From Bolinopsis microptera (lineage: Eukaryota > Ctenophora > Tentaculata > Lobata > Bolinopsidae), in contig NC_087084.1 in assembly GCF_026151205.1 (NCBI RefSeq), forward strand, positions 2,236,743 to 2,300,742: a stretch of 64,000 nt of DNA, written 5' to 3'. The stretch's first letter is position 1. Each line of letters begins with the position of its first letter. The notes under the pieces were generated by a model. That model was not told where the DNA came from. It saw nothing but the letters and a program-made list of their open reading frames with translations, and did no database searches. Position numbers and translations under genes: made by a program. Below, in pieces: positions 26,301 through 46,197 of this stretch.

Positions 26301-28910
26301 TCACAACAAACAGGTTATTAATCATGAGTCCAGTAAACGCTGTGTGCTTGTCTACACCGTGTCTGCCGTTCATGTCTGAAAACGCCGTCGGCTGAGAAGA
26401 AAATAGAAATAGTAAAGTTTTGCTGGTCGACGCTGATCACCCTGTCATTACGCCATATTTTTATTCGGTTTATCATTATGACAGCCTGAGATCCTTATAA
26501 GGTAAGTAAAATTAAGCTCATTCTTTAATCAATGAGTTAATTGTTGAATAATTAGGTAATTAGGTGAATCAAGGGCTATTATTCGGGATAAGATGAACAT
26601 TAAATTAAATTTAGATTAAATACCATGACTGCAGCGCCGCCGTAGTAACTGCTGTAGACCAACATTACAGCCACCGCGTTTATGAATATGTTTCTGGTCC
26701 GTATTCTGTTGTTCTTGGCTAGCATGTCCTGGCTTTCCTGTAAAAATCACTTTATCAAATAAGGAGCTGGAAATTAAAAACTGAATTGATATAATGGCAA
26801 CGTGGAATGGGTGATTTATATTTTAACCTTATATTACTTCACCATCACTCTACAACCACAGTCCATTATTTCATTATGAACCTACGATCTGACGATCACT
26901 GCATCACTTATTCGCGTGCTCTATAATACACTAACAGTATAAATTAATTATATATAACTGGCTACAATCAGACGAATACAGTTTTTAGATGTTAATGGGG
27001 ACGTGATCAGTGATGAAATTGAAAAAGCAAAATTAATTTTTTGCTATTCTTACAAACACAACTAACTAACCATGAGTCTAGTTTCTTGTCCAATATGTTC
27101 AGCAATTAACCAAGTCAAATTTAACAGAAAATGAGAAAGAAAAATTAGTGAGGGCAGATGAAGATGTTTTACTAATACTATTAAAACAATCATAAAACAT
27201 GAGCATTATTCGGTCATATCGTCTATCACGGTTCGACGGTTATCAACTTGTCCGTGGTTTTCTGGTGCGGGGTTCGATGTTTCACAGTATGTCAGTGGCG
27301 TAACGTTACCTGGGAAAAAGCGTCCCCATAGTGGCCCCCCCCCCACCGAAAAAGCGCCTCCCCCCCCCCCTGTTGGCCCCCCTAAGATGTCGCCCTCCTA
27401 GCAGCGCGGGGTCAGCGGGGCCCTTCGTTACGCCACTGCCGTATGTGCCATACAAACAAATAATGCCCAAAGCTAAAAAAGGAACGAAAGTTGAAGTTAT
27501 ACTTATAAATGCAGTGGGTTATCTAACGGTATTATCTGTCGCTGGAGTTATTTACTAATTATATCGTTACAAACTCTCACAGCTAACAATTTTGATGGTT
27601 CTGGCTTTGGCAGGTCTGTTGATCCAAAATTAAGGACAAAAGGGAGAGGGAGGCAAAAGACCTGATTATAAATTAAGAGGCTTGCATATAATGAACATAT
27701 TGACATGGGTGCATAGTTTAATCATTATCATGGATAATTTGGTGAGAGAAAATATAGCAGCATACCGTTGCTCTGATCCCTCCTTTTTCTTCCATGATTA
27801 TTAAAAATATGAAGAATAAATAAGTAAAGAAAGAATTGGCTATATTAGAAAACAAGCATTAATCGAAAGAGGAAATAAGGTAACGATTATATCATTAAAC
27901 GCAAACTCTGCCTATTAGCTAAGAATCATACTCATATCAATCATCGTAAATCAAACGGCTGTAGGACTATTGAGCGGAGGACTGTTGAGCCTAGGACTGT
28001 AGGTCGGTGAAGGTCGGAAGTAGGACTGTAGAGCGGTGTCAAATCGCCAGGGTAGGACTCTAGAGCGGCCGCCCACAACATGAGGACTTTAGAGCGGTAC
28101 GATCCTCGAATGAGGACTGTAGAGCGGTGGACTGTTGAGCGGTGGACTGTAGGCCGGTGAAGGTCGGAAGTAGGACTGTAGAGCGGCCCTCCCTTATAGA
28201 TCCCATAACATGATGACTCTAGAGCGGTACCCTCCTATAACATGAGGACTCTAGAGCGGTACCCTCCTATAACATGAGGACTCTATAGCGGTTGAAATTT
28301 GAAGGTTGAACACTCAACGAAGCTAAGTTATACATTGTAACTCGTGAATGATTATTGTCAACTTTTACTTTATTAAAGAGTCATGGAGTTAATGAACATT
28401 TTCATTTACTTATTTTAAATATTTCATTACTAGTGTAACTTAATTTAGGATTATTGGTCTGTCTACAGTCCTACTTCCGACCTTCACCGGCCTACAGTCC
28501 ACCGCTCAACAGTCCACCGCTCTACAGTCCTCATTCGAGGATCGTACCGCTCTAAAGTCCTCATGTTGTGGGCGGCCGCTCTAGAGTCCTACCCTGGCGA
28601 TTTGACACCGCTCTACAGTCCTACTTCCGACCTTCACCGACCTACAGTCCTACGCTCAACAGTCCTCCGCTCAATAGTCCTGCTCCCAATCAAACTTTTT
28701 CGTAAAAACTATAAAATGTATATCAATATGAAAGTATATAATCTCATAATTATATCGGTTTATGAACGATTGATTGTTTACATTCCCATTTAAACTTGCC
28801 TTATCTACGTCCATCATATTAAGTTTCAAGTTGTACGCATCTGTTGTGGAAATGGATTTGGAGAGTCTTTTCTTTAAATTGGAGTCGGAGCTGGGACTAG
28901 CGGCACTCAT
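23353..28910 (-). CDS. UNC93-like major-facilitator membrane protein, copy in arm 1
   Basis: Twelve exons on the minus strand. The order is an alternative first exon 28,800-28,910 or 27,766-27,795, then 26,624-26,737, 26,269-26,391, 25,922-26,039, 25,562-25,740, 25,139-25,258, 24,905-24,980, 24,628-24,726, 24,225-24,338, 23,864-24,046 and 23,353-23,588. With the short first exon (MEEKGGIRAT) the joined length is 1,392 nt, 463 aa, close to the ~457 aa of human UNC93A. All phases agree. Several hydrophobic segments are visible, starting with RNIFINAVAVMLVYSSYY. The motif NSGIHWMIFMSCILFGN matches the conserved fourth/fifth helix region of UNC93 proteins, and GGRPAGKIVARLGFKR is an MFS-type loop. 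Family members traffic or regulate other membrane proteins; substrate here is unknown. The intron after the Ser-rich loop exon (24,905-24,980) uses a GC donor. The gene appears intact, and a second intact copy lies at 55,561-63,468. Confidence 0.8.
27293..27438. mobile_element. hAT-like MITE with G/C runs (arm 1)
   Basis: The ends are inverted: CAGTGGCGTAACG on the left and CGTTACGCCACTG on the right. They are bracketed by 'cagtatgt' and 'ccgtatgt', a 7-of-8 target duplication. The interior is long C runs. The 8-bp duplication and a CAGTGGCGTA-type terminus fit non-autonomous hAT elements. The same element sits at the same place in arm 2 (56,285-56,430), so it predates the separation of the arms. 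It lies in the first intron of the UNC93-like gene. Confidence 0.7.
27957..28687. mobile_element. 731-bp foldback element, arm 1 only, 8-bp target duplication
   Basis: The two halves are inverted copies. The left starts 'ggctgtaggactattgagcg' and the right ends with the complement of 'gggagcaggactattgagcg'. Each half is built of short tandem motifs of the type 'ggactgtagagcggt'. The element is flanked by 'aatcaaac' at 27,949-27,956 and 28,688-28,695. Arm 2 has the empty site, a single 'aatcaaac' (as its complement) near 55,770. The 8-bp duplication fits a hAT-type integration. It lies between the two alternative first exons of the UNC93-like gene. Confidence 0.85.
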
Positions 28911-31900
28911 TTCATGGTGTTCATGCTTTAGCGTACGCTACAATGCTAAAATAATGACTGCTTTCAACAATACTAAAACAAATGTTGAACTTGAAATGCA
29001 AATGTTGTTAAATTTTAGCTTCACAATGTGATAACAAATATATATTTCGGTATATGGATACCGAAACATTATTTTTGTATCATATTGTGAGTACCTAAAA
29101 TTGAACACAACTGGTTTTAACGTATTGCAGTTCTGGGTTATCGGGTTGATTTTTAAGACACTGATAAGCTAAAACCGTTGGCAAATGCCCCCCGTCGGGC
29201 AAATCACGTTACAAATTTGCTCAGCAATTTCAAAATAAAGGTATTTTCTAAACTTATTTATTAGTAAATTTAAGAAACGGTTATCAAAAACCAAACAAAA
29301 GACAGGTAAAATGAACCCTACAATTATTGAACCCGTTTCTAACGGAACCAGTATTTAGTTGGTTAATCATAAGTATAAAGGTACGTTAAAATACGGAATG
29401 TGCCCATGACTTACTGTTGCTCTGTTGCATGTTCGTGCTCAGCTCATTTCATAGATAAGACATTAGACACAGTGAGATAAAGTGGACTTCTAATTAATCT
29501 TTACATATAACATTGAAAAACGCCGTGGGTTTGAAACTAAAAGATCAGGTTTCCATATGATGATAAGACAAATCATGTTCATTGGCAGTTTCAATCGAAT
29601 TTGGCTTCAGATGATTACAATAATTGGAGCATGCACGTAATCGATTGTCGTGTAATTTCATGACTCTTAATTCAATCTCGTATCATGGTTTAGGAGTTTA
29701 CGACATGAGGTAGGTAAGATTCACTGAAAGATAAAATCTGAAGCTGGAAAAGTGCCAAAAATGTTTCAAAATTCTGCCAAATTTTATCAAATTTATGCCA
29801 AGCAAAACAATAAAAATGAAGATTATTTCTTCGCAATGTCTAGTAGTTTTCTTAGAATTTCTTTCTATTCTTTTAATCTAATCGTCTTTTTATCTGCTGT
29901 CGCAATTGTTCATGAGTACATATAAAACTAGACAGATAAAAGTACGATAATGTATTTATGTACTGCACACGTACTGCTACAGAATTGATAAGAATAATAA
30001 GGCTCACGATAATTTTAGAATTTTGTCATGTAATAAACTTTTGTACGCACACATTTTGCATAAGTTTAGTTATTTAACTGAAAGATATTGAAAATGTTTG
30101 AAATTGAAATTTTTAAATGGCCAATCTTACAAAAAGGAACATATAAAAGTACAAATACATAAAATACAAACATTTTTCATTACCAACCGAACAAGATAGA
30201 AATGTTTAGCGCTTGCGTGTCACTTTGAGAGTGCGACTTTAATTAGCATACAAATTTTCCAATTATTTCCAACCCAACTTTAATTGGACATACCGTTACC
30301 GACAGCACATCAGTTACTATTATTCCCAAAATTACTTGTTTACTTATTTTTCTTTCTCATCATCGGACAAGAAAATAAGAAAAACATGGTTGTACGGCTA
30401 AAAATGAACATTAAGCACCAACCAAGTACAGTACAGCAATTCTGTTTGGATTAATTTTAGTTTTTAATTATTATGTCAATTGTGTCGTTATATTAGGATT
30501 TTAAACGTTATAGTTTATTCCAACTTCGTCATAATTTAAAAAATGATAAATTTAAACAATATACACATAATATAGCAATGACCCTATATAAAAAATTTTT
30601 AAAAATGGTACAATTTTTAAAAACTGAGGTAAAAATAAAACCCTTTGAAATAATATATAACAAATTCACATCACAACAAAAAGTAGTTTAGGCCCCCATC
30701 CAACAAGCACTCCATGACCTTTTAGGGTTTAGGAGTGTTGATCAGGTTAAGGTCCAAATCACTTATTGCCGTGGGTGGAAGAGTTCTGGTACCTCTGACC
30801 TCTGTACCCCTTACTGGGCGGCGCTCAGCCTGTCATTTCGCCGAATCTTTATGTTTATGAACATATAATAATAGCCTGGGGTCCCCTGCAGGTAACTGTA
30901 CCCCCTGATAGAGATTATACAGGTTCTGGTTTAATTGGCAAATTTTCCAATTATTTCCAACCCAACTTTAATTGGACATACCGTTACCGACAGCACATCA
31001 GTTACTATTATTCCCAAAATTACATGTTTACTTATTTTTTTCACAGCTTTCTCACCATCGGACAAGAAAAGAAAAAAGACATGGTTGTACGGCTAAAAAT
31101 GAACATTAAGCACCAACCAAGTGCAGTACTGAGTACAGCAATTCTGTTTGGATTAATTTTAGTTTTTAATTATTATGTCAATTGTGTCGTTATAATAGGA
31201 TTTTAAACGTTATAGTTTATTCCAAGTTCGTCATAAATCTAAATTTCAATCAATGGGATCAAATGAGGTGGAGTAAAATTAGCACCAAAACTTGGAAATT
31301 CAAATAAATTTTACATAAATATAATTGTAATATAACATTGATGTAAAATTTATTCGAATTTCGAAATAATATGACAATGTTTTAGCATAATTAATTGTCC
31401 AAGTTTTAGTGATAATTTTATTCCATCTCATTAGATCCCGTAGTCCCGTTGATTTAAATTTAGCATTATGACGAAGTTGGAATAAACTAACGTTTAAACC
31501 CCTAACGTCACACCTTTTCTTGAATTTATAACGTCACACATTTCTTATTGTTTTCTGTCGACCCTGCCTATCAATGGTTACATCACTCATACATAATTCC
31601 TTTAACATTTCCTTAAAGTTCATTGTCCAATTATTTCTGTGAACTTTATCTAACCACTCCGTCTAAGAGAGACGTTAGAAATAGACGTGACCTGAAAAAC
31701 ATACCCAATAATCACACGTAATATTTTGATAGCAGCCGTACCAATTTCTACACGTTTCCAGAATCGTCCCCCAAATAAGGTCACATCAATTCTGTCATAT
31801 CACAGGTAACGTGTAATATCACAACAAATCTTGTTTCCCCTGCAGTATCTGGTTCAGGGGACAGTGCCAGGGTGCAGCCCTTCTTGTAAGCAGATCATTT

Positions 31901-32420
31901 CCCTCTTGTAGTGTTTTAACTGGAGCTCAGGATCGCAATTGTAAGCTGGACCCATTTATCATCAATAGACTCTTTGTCTAGGTCTCACTATACATTGCAA
32001 CTCATGGTTTTTGCCACGGCAACACTAGTCATCAATAAGAATATACGAGAATTATAAAATATTTATTGTAATACAATTTAACCGGGGAGCTCATACAGGA
32101 AACTATAATCTAATAGGTATGTTGCCAGGGGAAACGTCTCCCACCATCCGACATAACAGAGTGGTATCACGAGGTCTAAACCTAGCACCTGTTGAAATAA
32201 TGAGATGTGCAACATACCTGAAGTGATGGTGACAAATTACCAGGGATTTGATTTGTGAAAGTGGAGAGGTGCAGGTGCCAGTTCGTGTATATATGTGGGG
32301 AGGCAACTAGGGAGCATACCCAATTGAACAATTTTAATCGGTATTTGTGGTATTTTATGATTGCGATTGCCAGGTTGTAGTCGCATTTTTTCGTTCGGGC
32401 AGTATTGTTTTGTCATCGTT
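28911..32420. other. Divergent intergenic region between UNC93-like and receptor genes (arm 1)
   Basis: The two genes are head to head, so this 3.5 kb must hold both promoters. No open frame here looks real. It contains a ~690-bp direct duplication (about 30,245-30,580 resembles 30,937-31,205). The intervening ~350 bp includes a dispersed repeat core near 30,800-30,900, and a foldback element lies at about 31,205-31,502. Arm 2 has only one copy of the duplicated part. No core promoter element could be identified with confidence. Confidence 0.6.
31205..31502. mobile_element. ~300-bp foldback element
   Basis: The left half begins 'aaacgttatagtttattcca', followed by 'agttcgtcataaatctaaat'. The right half ends with the complement of 'aaacgttagtttattcca...acttcgtcataatgctaaat'. 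The halves also share 'gatcaaatgaggtggagtaaaatta', which pairs with 'taattttattccatctcattagatc' with a few mismatches. Arm 2 keeps only one end of it near 53,955-54,025, so the copy was altered in one arm. Exact ends and target duplication are uncertain. Confidence 0.55.
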
Positions 32421-41724
<9,304 letters not shown>

Positions 41725-41969
41725 TCGTGATAATTGATTTATTTGGACTTGTTTGATATAAATAAAAAATAATTTGATTGGCCTGCTATAGTTGTTAAAT
41801 TTTAGTTTTAGAAAGAAAGTTGTACAAATGTTTCTGTAAAAACAATCGCTCCCAAAGGGACATGTTTGTTTATGAAGGAGTACTGAGCGTCGAATTATGA
41901 TGGATATGATATTTGATGATATCTTAGACGATTGATTGTAATTTCTTGTCTTTTTCGTATTTGATAAAA

Positions 41970-42548
41970 ATGGACAACTATGTTTCAAGAAAGATTAAAA
42001 AGAAGCTCAAGAACTTAAAAACTAACAAAAATAGTTCTGATGACCGAGTATACAGATTTGACGAATCACCGCTCCAAGTCGAACAATCCCCGTCCTTGAT
42101 ACAAATGTTATGGAAGAAAAAAAAGAAACCAAAATATCATAAGCCCAAGGCTGATGCCGATGGTGTAACCATGATAGTTCATCAAGCCAGCAATGCTTTA
42201 TCTTCAACATCGACATCATACCAATTCTCAGATGAAATTAAAACCCAGGATGAAACTGTCGAAAAGGTGAACAGGAACTCATTCTTTAGAAATGGTTGGG
42301 TTACTAACTTAGAAGAAAATAAACGGTTGGTAACAGAAGGGACCATAACGACTGTATACGGATCAACTCAACGCGAGCCCAAAATATTAAAAAACATAAT
42401 ATTAAACGAACACGCCGTCAGCGAGAACTCTAAAAAATCGGATATGAAATCTCTTATCAGAGATTACCCTACGAGTCGATCGAGAAAATATCCGATGAAT
42501 GATGTCCCCTTTGACGATGTCATGAAGATTGGATACATATCCCAATGA
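41970..42548 (+). CDS. Hypothetical 193-aa basic protein, single exon
   Basis: An uninterrupted frame begins at 'aaaaATGG' (41,970) and ends at TGA 42,548. I chose this start because it is the first ATG of the frame and has an A at -3 and G at +4. The protein is Lys-rich at the N-terminus (VSRKIKKKLKNLKTNK, WKKKKKPKYHKPK), which could be a nuclear-localisation signal, and then polar and probably disordered. No signal peptide, membrane segment or known domain is recognised. It lies 245 bp downstream of the last receptor-gene exon on the same strand, so it could also be a further exon or alternative 3' part of that transcript. An inverted 10-bp 'acatccggat' pair sits just after the stop (about 42,578-42,626). 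Confidence 0.5.
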   Translation: MDNYVSRKIKKKLKNLKTNKNSSDDRVYRFDESPLQVEQSPSLIQMLWKKKKKPKYHKPKADADGVTMIVHQASNALSSTSTSYQFSDEIKTQDETVEKVNRNSFFRNGWVTNLEENKRLVTEGTITTVYGSTQREPKILKNIILNEHAVSENSKKSDMKSLIRDYPTSRSRKYPMNDVPFDDVMKIGYISQ

Positions 42549-45500
42549 TGCATGATGCAGATGTGTTAAATTAATCATACATCCGGATCCCGATGGCACT
42601 GTCGCGGCATGTGGGTATCCGGATGTGTGACCAAATTGGTCATAAATTATATGACATTTTCTTTCATGACTGATATTGATAACTCTGGACGTCGCTTAAG
42701 TCTGGTAATTCGAATTCTTATAACTAGACTTTATAAGGAATTTTGGTGCGTATTGTTTTTCCTTGGGTAATAACATTATATGTTTCTTCATCTATTGTGC
42801 TGATTTTTTCCATATGATGTTGTTTGTAATTGTATTGATTATAATTTTCATTCATATACTTCTATAATTTTTTATCAAACTACAGGCCAGGAGGTATCAT
42901 AAAAATTACTGATGTAACGAGCTCATTGCACAGTTGGACTCCGACTCGTGTAAATTGTAATCAATAAATTGATGTCTAACTCAAGCTGGGTCATCTGGTC
43001 ATTATTTCACCTTGTATTGATGAACAAGTCAGAGTTCAGACATATTAAAACACTCAGTTCCGGAAAATAGATTGATATCCGGCCGTTTCCAATCGGGCAG
43101 CCAAAACCTCAGACCGGTCTGTTCGCGGTTCCTATATCTAATTAATCAGTTTTTAGTGTTATTTTTCGTCATTTTCCCATGAAAGCTTGATCTAGATTGG
43201 GTGAAAAAAGGCGCAACTATCTGGCAGCGGGCAGCCACTGACCGGCTAACCCCATTTTCAAGCCACTTAGATCATCAACAAATTCCCTCACTATTTGGGG
43301 GCTCGAAATATTCTTTTTCCGATGTACAATTTCCTCGTAGCATTTGTCTATTTATTCTTTGAACTCCGTGCATTTGCAGTCACTATATCACCTCTAATTG
43401 GTTATCACGTCCGAGTAAAAACAGAACTATCCTACGGCTACAGCTAAAAGGTTATGCTGTGGAGACAACCTTTTAGCGCCTGTTCTTTGGGTACTACTAT
43501 AATACTACTACTAGTCATGCGCATGCTCTAGTGGCAAGGAGAACTAGTAGTTCAACTAATGCCCTAGATAAATAAATCCAACATTTCGCCTGGTAAAATA
43601 ATCGGATTGAGCTCGCAGTTATTTTTACATATTTAACATATTTTTGTAGGTTTAAGTTTAACTTTATAAATATAACCTACTAGGACGCGCGTCGAGTTGG
43701 AATCGTCGACGGTCCTAATATTCGAAACAAATATTTTACGAGTATCACCCGTTAAACATATTTAACATATTTGATACAAAGAAAACTCCATTTATAAAGG
43801 ACGTGGGGAGAGTTAGGACTCCTCCAACTACATTAAATCAATTCCTTCTGTAACGTCCTCAATAAATGTAATATGTTTGTAGTGTTGTAATTAGTTTAAA
43901 ACTGAATATTTAACATATTTATTATATACTTATACCATTGTAGATGGTAGAGGGAGCAATATTAAATATGTATCTTAAATTGAGCTCATGGGTTCAGTTA
44001 ATACATATGTTTTTAACATATTCCATGAATATTAATAATAGAGTATATAGAGAGCAATGCCAATATTCAATAAGCCGTCACGGCTAGAGCGATTATACGT
44101 GTGACCGTATGGTTTGCTATCGTCCAGCGACCTTCAGACAAACCTGACAGAATCTTATTTTTCTCAAACATTTGGAACGGAGCTATCGTACTGAACAGTT
44201 TCACTTTCAGATCCTTTTTATTAAGGGAGTCCGCAATTTTGATTTATCCAGAATTAAAAGAAAATTATTATTTTCACTTTATACAATTACATGTAGAATG
44301 TAGATGCTAATTCTTTTTCTGATCGTGTCATTTAATTCAATCAACACTAATTTCATTATGACGTGATAATTCCAGTTTATCTATTTCCACAAGCAGTAAA
44401 GAACAATAAATCAATAACGTTTTGTTGTGCTGCTAGTGCTATGTCTATTCTCTATGCCATTACCATATTAACCAATGTTAATTAGTCATAGTGAATTGAA
44501 CTTCCTTGTCAAAATAGCACTCCTCCAATTGGGATTTAAGGGCCAGATCACAGATAATATTAATACCGACTTTTGTTTTTTGGTCTGATTAAGTCATAAA
44601 TCCAGGGATAAACGCCATGTCAGCCGGTTGATATGATTTAGTTTTACTTGAGTTCATTAAATTACAATTACATTTTGAATCAAAATACTAATAAACTCAA
44701 GTTAATCAACATTTTTGATTAACTTGAGTTTATTAGTATTGCATCAATGGGAAAAGCTTGCATTTCATTCTCGGTGTCGTTTGAGAACGGTAATTTCTAC
44801 CCTGCAATTCTAAAACCTTTCCGTATTTCCCTTTCCAGTCTTTAAGTCTTTAAATATGATTAAAAGTTAGTTGTTTAATTGGTATCAAACATTAACATGT
44901 TGAAATATAATGCCGCCGCGCCGAACAACGCTTACATTACTGGGCAGTGGGCGGTGGTCAGCCTGGCATTACGTCGCATCTCCAACCATTACCAATTGTG
45001 TTTATAATGTAAATGAGCATTATTATTTATTGGCCTGGGGTAACGCGTGCAACCTCCCATTAGGTTGAATCCATTCGTGAGTCGCGTGACATAATGAAAT
45101 CAATATTATACTGAACTTTGAGAATTTGCATTGACTTCAATATTCTGTTCGGAGAAATATTCTGTTCTGAGAAATCTGTTGCAGAATTCTTTATCAGAAA
45201 CGTATAATGTTTGAAAACAAATACCCATTTTGCTGATCTATCGACATGGCTCCCTCACGGGAAACAAAGGAATGCATGCGGAGGGAAGGGCGTCTGTATA
45301 AGGTCACTGGTCAGCCGAAAGGTTCATTGTAACACTATAACATTAAAGTATGATATCGTGTCCAATACGATCAGTCCGGGTACAATTGATTGCCTTGACG
45401 TAATTCAAATTGTCATGATCCATCACCCAGTACGCTCTAACGTTCCACGTCTATAAATTCTATTTTCTCCCTACATGTGATACCGTCACGTGTGTGTTCC

Positions 45501-46197
45501 TAGCATGTGTGTTACTGGCACTCCTGTTTCACTACTATAATATATACCTCGAACGTACAAGTAGAATATATATACTGCTTGACCATGACTGGTGAGGCAC
45601 CTGCGTCCTGCATGATGGCTTTATCCTTGTCCTTTTAGTGGCGTACAGTTTTGTGGGGGTTGAAGACAAGACTAAAATATTTCTTGAAATATAGCCTCGT
45701 TGAGTTTGAATTTGATACAACAACTATCAAAATTATATAAATAATAACATGACAGTTGGTGTCATAATCGCTAGTTAGCGCTAGCTATAATAGACAAAGT
45801 GATAAAAGGATGATTAATATACTGATAACGCTCTTCATTCAGCGATAGTTAGCGCTTAGTGCATACCATCGCGTTTAGACTATCGAAAAAAACAACCATA
45901 ATGTGTCCCTCGTGCATTGATGTCTCGCTCGATACATTTTGTGATTTTGTGCCCCTCGATAAATTTCAGTATTTGAAATGACTTCAATACCCAATCTCAT
46001 GGTTTGATTAATTTCTTCGCTTGATTTGATTGATTTTATCATTTATATTTTATTACTTAGTATCGTCGTCTCTCGTAAAATCTTGATCGAATGAGGGGCC
46101 GGCACTTTGCATTAGCTTGTTGATAATAATATCTTTTTAAAAGAAGTTTATCTTTATTCATTATATATCTAACAATAATATCCCCATATAAGGAAAT
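42549..46197. other. Intergenic stretch without recognised genes
   Basis: AT-rich sequence. Visible items are a 10-bp-stem hairpin 'ctaaaaggtt...aaccttttag' (about 43,445-43,477), several copies of 'atttaacatattt' between 43,625 and 44,030, a perfect 26-bp stem hairpin at 44,684-44,740, and one member of the dispersed 'gacaggctgag' family near 44,938-45,040 in reverse orientation. The open frames here are short and show no features of real exons. Confidence 0.6.
44684..44740. repeat. Perfect 26-bp stem hairpin with 5-base loop
   Basis: 44,684-44,709 ('aatactaataaactcaagtt' then 'aatcaa') is exactly complementary to 44,715-44,740, with 'cattt' between. The perfect pairing and tiny loop suggest a recent inverted duplication or MITE remnant more than a typical animal microRNA precursor, which would have bulges and a larger loop. 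Confidence 0.9.

Noticed and set aside
28050-28075. Possible cloning-vector polylinker (XbaI/NotI-like 'tctagagcggccgc')
   Set aside because: The motif is part of the native foldback, where 'tagagcgg' recurs many times. The element has its own target duplication and empty site, and no other vector sequence is near.
44684-44740. microRNA precursor
   Set aside because: Stem is perfect, loop only 5 bases and total length 57; animal precursors usually have bulges and larger loops.
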